A stretch of DNA of 64,000 nt, from assembly GCF_024701975.1 (NCBI RefSeq), contig NZ_JANLNM010000006.1:62001-126000 (forward strand). The letters run 5' to 3'. Both the position numbers and the translations under genes were made by a program. Origin of the DNA: Variovorax sp. ZS18.2.2 (GTDB taxonomy: Bacteria > Pseudomonadota > Gammaproteobacteria > Burkholderiales > Burkholderiaceae_C). Below are positions 24,844 through 33,119 of the stretch, one piece after another; positions within the stretch are counted from its first letter, which is position 1, and every line of letters begins with the position of its first letter. The notes under the pieces are model-generated. The model ran no database searches, was not told the origin of the DNA, and saw only the letters and a program-made list of their open reading frames with translations.

Positions 24844-25755
24844 TCAGCGGGCCTGCTGCGCCATCAGGAAGTCGATGAACACCCGCATGCGCAGCGGCAC
24901 ATGCCGCCCGTCCGGGTACAGCAGCGTGTACGGCCGCGAGCGGCCGGCGAAGGGTTTGAGCACCTCGACGAGCGTGCCGTCGGCAAGCTCCTTCTCCACG
25001 ACGAAGCGGTAGGTCTGGAACAGCCCGGCGCCGCTCTTGGCGAGCGTGACGCCGCCGAGCACGTCGTCGGAGCAGCTGTAGGCGCTGTCGGCGAAGACCT
25101 CGCGGTCCTTGCCGTCTTCCTTGAAGAGCCACGAGATGCGCCGGCCGCTGCTGGGCAGTTCGAACTGGATGCACTCGTGCGCGGCCAGGTCGTCCGGCGT
25201 GCGGGGCGTGCCGGCCGCCTTCAGGTACTTGCGCGTCGCGACCACCACGAGCCCCGCATCCTCCAGGTGCCGCGCGATCAGCGTGGAGTCGGGCTGGGCG
25301 CGCACGCGCACGGCCATGTCGTAGCCCTCTTCCACGAAATCGATGTTGCGGTTGCTCAGGTGCACATGCAGCCGGATGTCGGGAAAGCGTTCGCGGAACA
25401 CGGGCAGCATCGGCAGGATGCGATGGTGGCCGTAGGTGGTCGGCACGCTGATGCGCAGCGTGCCCGAGGGCTGCGCCTGCTGGCCCATCACTTCGCGCTC
25501 GGCCTCGGCGAGCTGTGCGAGCGCCTGGCGGCATTGCGCGAAGTAGGAACGACCCGCTTCGGTGAGCCGCACGCTGCGCGTGGTGCGCACGAACAGACGA
25601 AGACCGAGTCGTTTCTCCAGCCGCGAGATCGAGCGGCTGACGGCCGCCGGCGTCACGCCCGCAGCAAGCGCGGCCGATGTGAAGCCGCCCGTCTCCGCTG
25701 CGAGGCAGAAGAGTTCGATGCTGCCAAGAAGGATGTCGCCGAACTGCCGCTGCAT
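24844..25755 (-). CDS. LysR family regulator, divergent from SDR gene
   Basis: The 303-residue protein has the LysR winged helix (IELFCLAAETGGFTSAALAAGVTPAAVSRSISRLEKRLGLRLFVRTTRSVRLTE, within residues 10-65) and a substrate-binding domain (about 90-300). It is transcribed divergently from the SDR/tautomerase pair across a 106-bp gap, the usual layout for LysR control of the neighbour. Confidence 0.92.
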   Translation of the reverse strand: MQRQFGDILLGSIELFCLAAETGGFTSAALAAGVTPAAVSRSISRLEKRLGLRLFVRTTRSVRLTEAGRSYFAQCRQALAQLAEAEREVMGQQAQPSGTLRISVPTTYGHHRILPMLPVFRERFPDIRLHVHLSNRNIDFVEEGYDMAVRVRAQPDSTLIARHLEDAGLVVVATRKYLKAAGTPRTPDDLAAHECIQFELPSSGRRISWLFKEDGKDREVFADSAYSCSDDVLGGVTLAKSGAGLFQTYRFVVEKELADGTLVEVLKPFAGRSRPYTLLYPDGRHVPLRMRVFIDFLMAQQAR

Positions 25756-25758
25756 GGA

Positions 25759-25778
25759 TTGATTACCTGAGGTATCAA
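25759..25778. promoter_or_regulatory. Candidate LysR binding site
   Basis: Four bases upstream of the LysR start lies a dyad: TACCT-G-AGGTA (25764-25774) framed by TTGAT and ATCAA (25759-25763, 25774-25778). A palindrome at this place in a divergent LysR/target gap fits a regulator site. Only position and symmetry support it. Confidence 0.4.
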
Positions 25779-25861
25779 GTGAAGTGCGAGTCTAGTGATT
25801 TATCTATCGCTTTGTCATCAATACAGTTCTCCCAACGTCATCAACTTCTGGAGAACCCGAC

Positions 25862-26602
25862 ATGCAAGACAGCACTTCATCCACCGTCGTTATCACCGGC
25901 GCCTCGAGCGGCATCGGCCTGGGCCTTGCGCAGGCGTATCTCGAACGCGGCTTCAACGTGGTCGCCACCGCCCGCACCGACGAGCGCCTTGCGGCCGCCG
26001 CGAAGCAGTTGGGCAACCCGTCGCGTTTTCTCGGCGTCGCGGGCGACATCGGCAAGCGCGATACCGCGCTGCAACTCATCGACCGCGCCGTGGCCCGCTT
26101 CGGGCATGTCGACGTGCTCATCAACAACGCGGGCATCTTCAACGCCAAGCCGTTCGTCGACTACACCGAGGAAGAACTGGAGCAACTGGTCGCCACCAAC
26201 CTCAAGGGTTTCGTCTACGCCTCGCAGGCCGCCGCGAAGCACATGATCCCGCGCCGCAAGGGCCACATCGTGAACATCACCGCGGGCATCGCACTGCAGC
26301 CGAACCTGCAGGTGCCGGCGTTGTTGCCGGTGCTGATCAAGGGCGGCATCAACGCCGCGACGCGCGCGCTGGCACTGGAGCTCTCGCCGCACAACATCCA
26401 GGTGAATGCGGTGGCGCCCGGCATCGTCGACACGCCGATGCACCCATCCGAAACGCATGGCTTTCTCAACGGCCTGGCACCCGCCGGCCGCATCGCGACC
26501 GTGCGCGAAATCGCCGATGCGGTGCTCTATCTCACGAGCGCCGGTTTCACGTCGGGCGTGGTGCTGCCGGTGGACGGCGGTGCGAGCGCCGGCACCTGGT
26601 AA
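25862..26602 (+). CDS. SDR family oxidoreductase
   Basis: The 246-residue short-chain dehydrogenase has the NAD(P) motif TGASSGIGLG (about 13-22), NNAG in LINNAGIF and the C-terminal APGIVDTPM and LPVDGGASAG. At the catalytic region the usual S-x12-Y-x3-K is not clear: after IVNITAGIALQPNLQVPALLPVLIKGG the tyrosine appears replaced by leucine, with lysine kept. That would weaken normal dehydrogenase chemistry. It is divergent from LysR and followed by a tautomerase-family gene. Confidence 0.85.
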   Translation: MQDSTSSTVVITGASSGIGLGLAQAYLERGFNVVATARTDERLAAAAKQLGNPSRFLGVAGDIGKRDTALQLIDRAVARFGHVDVLINNAGIFNAKPFVDYTEEELEQLVATNLKGFVYASQAAAKHMIPRRKGHIVNITAGIALQPNLQVPALLPVLIKGGINAATRALALELSPHNIQVNAVAPGIVDTPMHPSETHGFLNGLAPAGRIATVREIADAVLYLTSAGFTSGVVLPVDGGASAGTW

Positions 26603-26633
26603 CTGCCTCGTTCACACAACCAAGGAGCACACC

Positions 26634-26858
26634 ATGCCTTTCGTCAATCTGAAGATCACCCGCGACGGCGTCACGCGCGAGCAGAAAACCCAGGTCATCG
26701 CCGAGTTCACCGAAGTCCTCGAACGCGTGCTGAAGAAGCCACCGGAGTGGACGCACATCGTGATCGAGGAGATCGATACGGATGACTGGGGGTTCGGCGG
26801 CGTGACGACCACCGCGTACCGCAAGCGGCTGGCGGAAGGCGCGAAGAAAGCGCAGTGA
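26634..26858 (+). CDS. 4-Oxalocrotonate tautomerase family protein
   Basis: The 74-residue protein starts MPFVNLKI, giving Pro1 as the general base after removal of Met, followed by the EQKTQVIAEFTEVLERVLKKPPEWTHIVIEEI pattern of the tautomerase superfamily. It has the usual length for 4-OT and should form hexamers or trimers of dimers. AAGGAG lies upstream. It follows the SDR gene by 31 bases in the same transcript. The substrate is not known. Confidence 0.9.
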   Translation: MPFVNLKITRDGVTREQKTQVIAEFTEVLERVLKKPPEWTHIVIEEIDTDDWGFGGVTTTAYRKRLAEGAKKAQ

Positions 26859-26863
26859 GGGCG

Positions 26864-27322
26864 TCAGGCCACGCGCTGCTTGAGAACCACCGGTTCGACG
26901 GCGGGCGCCCGCCACAGCTGCAGGTGGTAGCGGTCGTTGCCTTCGAGGCCGTCGTCGGAAAGCGTGTCGAGGCCCGCATAGCAGGCACGCAAACGGTAGG
27001 TGCCCGGCGCCACGGGAATGCGGGCCGCATCGGGAAAGTAGTCGGTGCAGCCGGCGATCACGAGGTTGGCGCTCTCGGTCACCAGCGTGCATTCGACGAC
27101 GTGGTCCCATTCGGCGAAATCGATGGGCTTTTCCGCATCGAGGATCTCTACGGTCACGGGCACGTCCATGTTTCTCACGGTGCCGATGCCGACGACGCCG
27201 GGGCCGACGGCAAAGAGCTGGTCCACGGCTTCGTCGGACCAGGCGTCCGACAGGTCGCCGTCCGCAGCCTCGTCCTGAATGTAGAACTGGAAGTAGTCCG
27301 CGAAGAGGTTGAATTCGAGCAT
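26864..27322 (-). CDS. Hypothetical protein, possible ComJ-like fold
   Basis: The 152-residue protein is cytosolic in character and acidic, without a signal or membrane segment. Its order of features (Y-FQFYIQDE, then WSDEAVDQLFAV, GVVGIGTVRN, the strand VPVTVEI, DHVVECTLVTES and PVAPGTYRLRACYAG) recalls the ComJ competence protein of Bacillus, an inhibitor of the nuclease NucA. I recognise this from memory of the family; it is a remote likeness only. It is convergent with the tautomerase gene (five-base gap). No nuclease gene is nearby. Confidence 0.6.
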   Translation of the reverse strand: MLEFNLFADYFQFYIQDEAADGDLSDAWSDEAVDQLFAVGPGVVGIGTVRNMDVPVTVEILDAEKPIDFAEWDHVVECTLVTESANLVIAGCTDYFPDAARIPVAPGTYRLRACYAGLDTLSDDGLEGNDRYHLQLWRAPAVEPVVLKQRVA

Positions 27323-27371
27323 AGGGCCTCCCTGAAGATCGGCGGAAATCGTAGCGGGCCTTTGTGACGGT

Positions 27372-28079
27372 CTACTCGATGAACCGCCGCAACCCTTCCA
27401 GATCGATCACAGTGATCCCCCCGTACTCGATCCGCAGAAACCCCGCCTCCTTCAACCGGTTCAACGCCGCATTGCACCGCTGCCGCGACACCCCCGACAG
27501 GTTGGCGATCTCTTCCTGCGAAGTCTGCAGGTACGGCTCGCTCCCCGGATGCAGCCACGGGTGGAACAGCCCGGCCAGCGCGCGCGCCACCTGGCTGTCC
27601 GCATCGAGCAGCCGGTGCGCCGCATAGCTGCCCATGAACCAGTGCAGGCGTTCGTTGATCTGCTGCAGCAGGAAATGATCGAAGCCGCGCTGCGTGCGGT
27701 GCAGCCACTCGAAAGTCTCCAGCGGCAGCAGCGCCACGCGGCTCGGCCGCAGCGCGATGATGTCGGCCGAGCGCGGCATCGCGCGAAGCAGCGTGCCTTC
27801 GCCGAACCAGCTGCCCACCGAGAGCCCGCCCAGGGTCACGGAGTGCCCATCGCTGGACGTGATCGACCACTTGAGCAGCCCTTCGAGCGTGCCGTACCAG
27901 TGCAGCGGCGTGTCGCCGCGCCGGCACAGGGCGGTGCCGGGGGCGATGTCGACCTCGCGCATCTCGTCCAGCACACGCCCGCGCGCCGGTTCGTCGAGCA
28001 ACGGAAACCAGGCCGAGCCGTGCAGCAGCTGCGGGATCGTCAGCGATGCCGCCTTGATGGTCGGCTTCGGGGTCGGCAT
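27372..28079 (-). CDS. Crp/Fnr family regulator
   Basis: The 235-residue protein has an N-terminal cyclic-nucleotide-binding-like beta roll (about 20-140, with GSWFGEGTLLRAMPRSADIIAL) and a C-terminal winged helix (QEEIANLSGVSRQRCNAALNRLKEAGFLRIEYGGITVID). It has no Fnr-type cysteine cluster, so it is not an oxygen sensor of that kind. AGGAGC fixes the start at 28079, although the frame is open to 28235. It is divergent from the BKACE operon and is its probable regulator. Confidence 0.9.
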   Translation of the reverse strand: MPTPKPTIKAASLTIPQLLHGSAWFPLLDEPARGRVLDEMREVDIAPGTALCRRGDTPLHWYGTLEGLLKWSITSSDGHSVTLGGLSVGSWFGEGTLLRAMPRSADIIALRPSRVALLPLETFEWLHRTQRGFDHFLLQQINERLHWFMGSYAAHRLLDADSQVARALAGLFHPWLHPGSEPYLQTSQEEIANLSGVSRQRCNAALNRLKEAGFLRIEYGGITVIDLEGLRRFIE

Positions 28080-28133
28080 GAAATGAAAGCTCCTGTGCAG
28101 GCGGGCCGCGCCTCGTAAACCCTGACCCCAAAT

Positions 28134-28147
28134 GTCATCGCAATGAC
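28134..28147. promoter_or_regulatory. Candidate Crp/Fnr-type operator
   Basis: GTCAT-CGCA-ATGAC is a perfect 5-bp inverted repeat with a four-base spacer, the spacing of Fnr-like sites. It is in the middle of the gap between the Crp/Fnr gene and the BKACE gene. It could serve both promoters. Confidence 0.45.
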
Positions 28148-28201
28148 TGCCCGGGCGACGGCAGCCAAAAATAATAGCGCGCTTCCCACAGGAGAAATCG
28201 C

Positions 28202-29122
28202 ATGTCGAAGCGCAAGGTGATTGTGACCATCGCACCCACGGGTGGCATGGCGCACAAATCGCAGAACCCCCACCTCCCCACCCAACCCGCCGAGATCGCC
28301 GCCGACGTGCTGCGCTGCTGGAACGCCGGCGCGAGCGTGGTGGCGATCCACGCGCGCCGGCCCGACGACGGCGCCACCTGCAATGCCGAGGTGTACCGCG
28401 ACATCAACAGCCGCATCCGCGCGGGCGGCAGCGACATCGTCATCAACAACTCCACCGGCGGCGGCGTGCACGGCGACATGGTCAAGCCGCTCGCGGGCGA
28501 CCGCTGGGAGATCGCGTGGGAAGAGCGCATCAAGGGCATGGACGCCGGCGCCGAGATGTGCACGCTGGATGCGACCACGCTCAACCTGAGCTTCGAGGGC
28601 AAGCAGATCCTGATGGACACGCCCATCACGCGTGGCCGCGAACTGGCCGCGGGCATGAAGGCGCGCGGCATCAAACCCGAGTGGGAGGTGTTCAGCCCCA
28701 CGCACATCCTGCAGGACACCACCACGCTGATCGGCGAAGGGCACGACGAGGAGCCGTACTTCATCAACCTCGTGATGAACGTGCACCGCAACTTCCAGAA
28801 CGCGATGCCGTATTCGCCCCGCTTCCTGCAGATGATGGTCGACACGCTGCCCAAGGGCAGCATCTTCTGCGTGAGCGGCATCGGGCCTTCGCAGCTCGAG
28901 GCCAACGTGGCGGCGCTGCTGCTCGGCGGGCATGCGCGCGTGGGCCTCGAGGACAACCTCTACTTCCGCCACGGGGAGCTGGCCACCAACGTGCAGCTCA
29001 CCGAGCGCATCGTGCGGGTGATCCGCGAGCTGGACATGGAAGTGGCCACGCCCGCCGAGGCGCGGCAGATGATGGGGCTGCCGCGCACCGGCACGCCGCG
29101 GCCCGAGTTCGCGCTGGGCTGA
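28202..29122 (+). CDS. BKACE family beta-keto acid cleavage enzyme
   Basis: The 306-residue TIM-barrel enzyme belongs to the 3-keto-5-aminohexanoate cleavage (BKACE) family, which reacts a beta-keto acid with acetyl-CoA to give acetoacetate and a new acyl-CoA. Typical parts are IVTIAPTGGMAHK, FSPTHILQD, VSGIGPSQLEANVAALLLGGHARVGLEDNLYF with the zinc-binding glutamate. In the zinc motif the usual HxHAR reads AIHAR, so the first histidine is an alanine. AGGAG lies upstream. It leads an operon with a binding protein, a dehydrogenase and a CoA ligase. Confidence 0.92.
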   Translation: MSKRKVIVTIAPTGGMAHKSQNPHLPTQPAEIAADVLRCWNAGASVVAIHARRPDDGATCNAEVYRDINSRIRAGGSDIVINNSTGGGVHGDMVKPLAGDRWEIAWEERIKGMDAGAEMCTLDATTLNLSFEGKQILMDTPITRGRELAAGMKARGIKPEWEVFSPTHILQDTTTLIGEGHDEEPYFINLVMNVHRNFQNAMPYSPRFLQMMVDTLPKGSIFCVSGIGPSQLEANVAALLLGGHARVGLEDNLYFRHGELATNVQLTERIVRVIRELDMEVATPAEARQMMGLPRTGTPRPEFALG

Positions 29123-29153
29123 CCGAACAAATACAACGACCGGAGACAAGACC

Positions 29154-30368
29154 ATGAACACTCACCTCTCGCGCACCGCGCTGGCCATCGCCCTGGGCGC
29201 CGCCTTCGCCACCACCGGCGCTTCGGCGCAGGTGTCGGACGACACCATCCGCATCGGCTTCATCAGCGACATGTCGGGCATCTACCGCGACTACGACGGC
29301 CCGGCCGGCGCCGAGGCCATCCGCATGGCGATTGCCGACATGGGCGGCGCCATCGACGGCAGGAAGATCGAGCTGGTCACCGCCGACCACCAGAACAAGC
29401 CCGACATCGCCGCGGCCAAGGCGCGCGAATGGTTCGACGTGCAGAAGGTCGACATGCTGATCGCGGGCGTCAACTCGGGCGCGGCGATTGCCATGGCGGG
29501 CGTGGCGGCCGACAAGAAGAAGCCGTACTTCGTGGTGGGCTCGGGCGCCTCGAGCCTCACCAACGAATACTGCTCGCCGTACACGGTGCACTACGCCTAC
29601 GACACGGTGGCCATGGCGCGCGGCACCGCGAGTGCGGTGGTCAAGGCGGGCGGCAAGAGCTGGTACTTCGTGACCGCCGACTACGCCTTCGGCGCCGCGC
29701 TGCAGACCGATGCGGCCAAGATCATCGCTGCCAGCGGCGGCACGGTGGCGGGCTCCGTGAAGCATCCGCTGGGCGCGAGCGATTTCTCGTCCTTCATGCT
29801 GCAGGCGCAGGGCTCGAAGGCACAGGTGCTGGCGCTCGCCAATGCGGGCGGCGACACGGTGAACGCGATCAAGTCGGCGGCCGAGTTCGGCATCAGCAAG
29901 AACATGAAGCTGGCCGGCATGATCATCACCATCAACGACGTGCATGCGCTGGGCCTGAAGACCTCGCAGGGCATGTACCTCACCGACAGCTGGTACTGGA
30001 ACCAGAGCCCCGAAGCGCGCACCTGGGCGCGGCGCTTCTTCGACAAGCACAAGCGCATGCCCTCCTCCTTCCACGCCGGCGACTACTCGGCCGCGCTGCA
30101 GTACCTGCAGGCGGTGAAGGCGGCCGGCACCGACGATGCCGACAAGGTGATGGCGCAATTGCGCAAGACGAAGTTCAATGACATGTTCGTCAAGGGCGGG
30201 TGGCTCCGCGACGACGGCCTCATGGTGCACGACATGCAGCTGATGCAGGTGAAGACGCCCGACGAATCGAAAGAACCGTGGGACTACTACAAGGTGGTCG
30301 AGCCGATTCGCGGCGAGGCCGCATGGACGACGAAGGCAGAGAGCCGCTGCGCGCGGTGGAAATCATGA
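29154..30368 (+). CDS. Liv-type ABC transporter substrate-binding protein
   Basis: The 404-residue protein has a signal peptide (ALAIALGAAFATTGASAQ) and the type I periplasmic-binding fold (IRIGFISDMSGIYRDYDGPAG, YFVTADYAFGAAL, MYLTDSWYW). It sits inside the BKACE operon and has no permease or ATPase gene beside it. It must work with components encoded elsewhere or act as a sensor. Its ligand should be the operon's substrate. Its TGA overlaps the next ATG. Confidence 0.92.
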   Translation: MNTHLSRTALAIALGAAFATTGASAQVSDDTIRIGFISDMSGIYRDYDGPAGAEAIRMAIADMGGAIDGRKIELVTADHQNKPDIAAAKAREWFDVQKVDMLIAGVNSGAAIAMAGVAADKKKPYFVVGSGASSLTNEYCSPYTVHYAYDTVAMARGTASAVVKAGGKSWYFVTADYAFGAALQTDAAKIIAASGGTVAGSVKHPLGASDFSSFMLQAQGSKAQVLALANAGGDTVNAIKSAAEFGISKNMKLAGMIITINDVHALGLKTSQGMYLTDSWYWNQSPEARTWARRFFDKHKRMPSSFHAGDYSAALQYLQAVKAAGTDDADKVMAQLRKTKFNDMFVKGGWLRDDGLMVHDMQLMQVKTPDESKEPWDYYKVVEPIRGEAAWTTKAESRCARWKS

Positions 30369-31309
30369 CCCTCTTGAATGTGCAACGTGTCGCGGTCGTC
30401 GGCACCGGCGTGATCGGCGCGAGCTGGGCCGCGTATTTCCTCGCGCACGGGCTCGACGTGAACGCGACCGATCCGTCGCCCGGCGCCGAAGGCCGGCTGC
30501 GCGATGCGGTGGCGCAGCACTGGCCGACGCTGGAGCGCTTCGGCCTCGCCGAGGGCGCCTCGGTGGACCGGCTGCGCTTTCACGACAGCCTGGAAGACGC
30601 GGTATCGGTGGCCGACTTCGTGCAAGAGAACGGCCCCGAGCGCATGGACTTCAAGATCGACCTGTTCCGCCGCATGGATGCGGCCGCGCCGCCGGAGACC
30701 ATCCTCGCCTCGAGCTCGTCGGGCCTTGCGATCAGCGGTGTGCAGTCGGGCTGCGCGCACCCGCAGCGCGTGGTGCTCGGGCATCCGTTCAATCCGCCGC
30801 ACCTGATTCCGCTGGTGGAGGTGATCGGCGGCGAGAAGACGTCAGTCGAAGTCATCGAACGCACGATGGCGTTCTATGCGGCCATCGGCAAGCGGCCGAT
30901 CCATGTGAAGCGCGAGGTCAAGGGGCATATCGCGAACCGGCTGCAGGCTGCGCTGTGGCGCGAGGCTTTCCACCTCGTCAACGAAGGCGTGGCGAGCGTG
31001 GCGGACATCGACACCGCGATCGCGCATGGCCCCGGTCTGCGCTGGGCGGTGATGGGGCCGTTCATGAACCTGCATCTGTCGGGCGGCGCAGGCGGCATCG
31101 AACATGTGCTCGCGCATCTGGGCGGACCGATCGAGGACTGGTGGAAGGACCTGGGCGCGCCGTCGATGACGGCTGATCTCAAGCAGAAGGTGGCCGAAGG
31201 CATCGCTGAGGAACTGGGCACGCGCCGCACGGCCGACCTCGAAGCCGCGCGCGACACCCTGCTGTTAGACCTGATTCGCGCCAAGGCCGACACCGGCAAA
31301 CTCGATTGA
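30365..31309 (+). CDS. 3-Hydroxyacyl-CoA/carnitine dehydrogenase-like enzyme
   Basis: The 314-residue NAD enzyme has the Rossmann motif VAVVGTGVIGASWA (about 8-21), SSSSGLAISGVQ, HPFNPPHLIPLVEV and the helical C-terminal dimer domain. Its length and the lack of a fused crotonase domain fit L-carnitine dehydrogenase or L-gulonate dehydrogenase, which oxidise free beta-hydroxy acids. Next to BKACE, oxidation of a beta-hydroxy acid to the beta-keto acid that BKACE cleaves is a coherent proposal. The start is in an ATGA overlap. Confidence 0.88.
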   Translation: MTLLNVQRVAVVGTGVIGASWAAYFLAHGLDVNATDPSPGAEGRLRDAVAQHWPTLERFGLAEGASVDRLRFHDSLEDAVSVADFVQENGPERMDFKIDLFRRMDAAAPPETILASSSSGLAISGVQSGCAHPQRVVLGHPFNPPHLIPLVEVIGGEKTSVEVIERTMAFYAAIGKRPIHVKREVKGHIANRLQAALWREAFHLVNEGVASVADIDTAIAHGPGLRWAVMGPFMNLHLSGGAGGIEHVLAHLGGPIEDWWKDLGAPSMTADLKQKVAEGIAEELGTRRTADLEAARDTLLLDLIRAKADTGKLD

Positions 31310-31310
31310 C

Positions 31311-33119
31311 ATGACCGATTTCCTCAACGACGAGCGTCTGATCGCCCCGCCCCGCACGGTGCGCATCGACTTCGACGACGGCTCCTTCGCGCTGCGCTCA
31401 CCGCAGACGCTGAAGCCCTATGCGCGCTGCATCGGCGAATGGATCGAGCGTTGGGCGCGCGAGACGCCCGACGCCTTGGCATTCGCGGAGCGCGACGAGA
31501 GCGGCGAAGGCTGGCGCAGGCTCGACTACCGCGCGCTGCGCCACGCCGTCGGCGCGGTCGCGCAGGGCCTGCTCGACCTGAAGCTGCCTGCGGGCCAGCC
31601 CATCGTGATCCTCTCGGACAACGCGATCGACCACGCGGTGCTGATGCTCGCGACGATGCACATCGGCCGCACCGCGTGCTCGCTCTCGAGCGCGTACTCG
31701 CGCATGGCGAAGGACCCGTCGCGGCTGCACGGCATGCTGAAGGCGCTCGGGCCTTCGTTGATCTACGCATCGGACGCCAAGGTGTATGGCGGCGCACTCG
31801 CGGGCTGCGGCGTCGAGGCCGTGACGGTGTTCAGCCGTAACGCCGACGCGCATCCGGGTGCGATCGCCTTCGACCAATTGCTCGCGGCCAGCGAAACGCC
31901 GGCCGTGATGGAAGCCTTCGCAACGATCCTTGCCGACACCCACGCCAAGTACCTGCTGACCTCGGGCTCCACCGGCAAGCCCAAGGTGGTGATCAACACG
32001 CACCGCATGCTGTGCGCCAACCAGCAGATGATGGCGCAGACCTGGCGCTTCCTCGCAGAGGAAAAACCGGTGCTGGTCGACTGGCTCCCGTGGAGCCACA
32101 CCTTCGGCGCGAACCACAACCTGCACATGGTGCTGTGCCATGGCGGCGCGCTCTACATCGACGAAGGCCGGCCCGCGCCGGGCCTGATCGAGAAGACGGT
32201 GCGCAACCTGCGCGAAGTGAAGCCCACGCTGCTGTTCAACGTGCCGCGCGGCTTCGACATGCTGCTGCCCTTTCTCGAAGCCGACGACGCACTCGCCACC
32301 GAGGTGTTCTCGCGGCTGCGCCTCGCCTTCTATGCGGCAGCGGCGCTCGCGCCTTCGACATGGCAGCGGCTCGAAGCGGTGGCCCGGCGCGTGCGGCCCA
32401 CGCGCCCGCTGTGGCTCACCACCTCGTGGGGTGCGACCGAGACCTCGCCCGCCATCACCTCCGCGCACTGGAAGCTCGACGGTGCCGGCTGCATCGGCGC
32501 ACCGCTGCCGGGGCTCGAACTCAAGTTCGTGCCCAACGGCCAGAAGCTGGAGATGCGGGTCAAGGGCGTCTCGGTGTTCCCGGGCTACCGCGATGCGCCA
32601 CGTGAAACCGCGGAGGCCTTCGACGAAGAAGGCTACTACCGCATCGGCGATGCCGGCTTTCTCGCGAATGCCGCGGAGCCCGCGCACGGCGTGATCTTCA
32701 ACGGCCGCGTGGCCGAAGACTTCAAGCTCTCGACCGGCACCTGGGTCTCGGTGGGCACGCTGCGCGTGAAGCTGGTGTCGCTGCTCGCGCCGCATGTGCA
32801 GGACGTGGTGCTCACCGGCCACGACCGCGACGAGATCGGCATGCTGGTGTTCGCCAGTCCGCAGGCCGCATCGCTCGCGCCCGAGGCGCTGGCCGAACGC
32901 ATCGCCGGCGTGCTGCGTTCGCTGCGCGATGAAGGTGCGGGCTCGTCGCAATGCCCGGCGTGCGCGCTGGTGCTGGCCGAGCCGCCCAGCCTCGACGCGG
33001 GCGAGATCACCGACAAGGGCTACATCAACCAGCGCGCGGTGCTCACGCGGCGTGCGGCCGATGTGGCGCGCCTGCATGCGGCGCACCAGGACCCGCAGGT
33101 TGTGCGCCCGCGCGGCTGA
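31311..33119 (+). CDS. Feruloyl-CoA synthase-like acyl-CoA ligase
   Basis: The 602-residue adenylate-forming enzyme has YLLTSGSTGKPKVVINTH as the phosphate loop (about 215-232), TTSWGATETSPAIT, a YRIGDAGFL segment and the EITDKGYINQRAVLTRRA ending that I associate with feruloyl-CoA synthases. It is longer than benzoate-CoA ligases, as usual for that group. It begins one base after the dehydrogenase stop. No hydratase/lyase gene follows, so it is not a standard ferulate operon. It may activate a shortened or alternative aromatic acid. It ends flush with the convergent LysR gene. Confidence 0.87.
   Translation: MTDFLNDERLIAPPRTVRIDFDDGSFALRSPQTLKPYARCIGEWIERWARETPDALAFAERDESGEGWRRLDYRALRHAVGAVAQGLLDLKLPAGQPIVILSDNAIDHAVLMLATMHIGRTACSLSSAYSRMAKDPSRLHGMLKALGPSLIYASDAKVYGGALAGCGVEAVTVFSRNADAHPGAIAFDQLLAASETPAVMEAFATILADTHAKYLLTSGSTGKPKVVINTHRMLCANQQMMAQTWRFLAEEKPVLVDWLPWSHTFGANHNLHMVLCHGGALYIDEGRPAPGLIEKTVRNLREVKPTLLFNVPRGFDMLLPFLEADDALATEVFSRLRLAFYAAAALAPSTWQRLEAVARRVRPTRPLWLTTSWGATETSPAITSAHWKLDGAGCIGAPLPGLELKFVPNGQKLEMRVKGVSVFPGYRDAPRETAEAFDEEGYYRIGDAGFLANAAEPAHGVIFNGRVAEDFKLSTGTWVSVGTLRVKLVSLLAPHVQDVVLTGHDRDEIGMLVFASPQAASLAPEALAERIAGVLRSLRDEGAGSSQCPACALVLAEPPSLDAGEITDKGYINQRAVLTRRAADVARLHAAHQDPQVVRPRG

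Noticed and set aside
31398..33086. Long minus-strand frame opposite the feruloyl-CoA-synthase-like gene
   Set aside because: His/Arg-rich translation without motifs; a shadow of the real gene.
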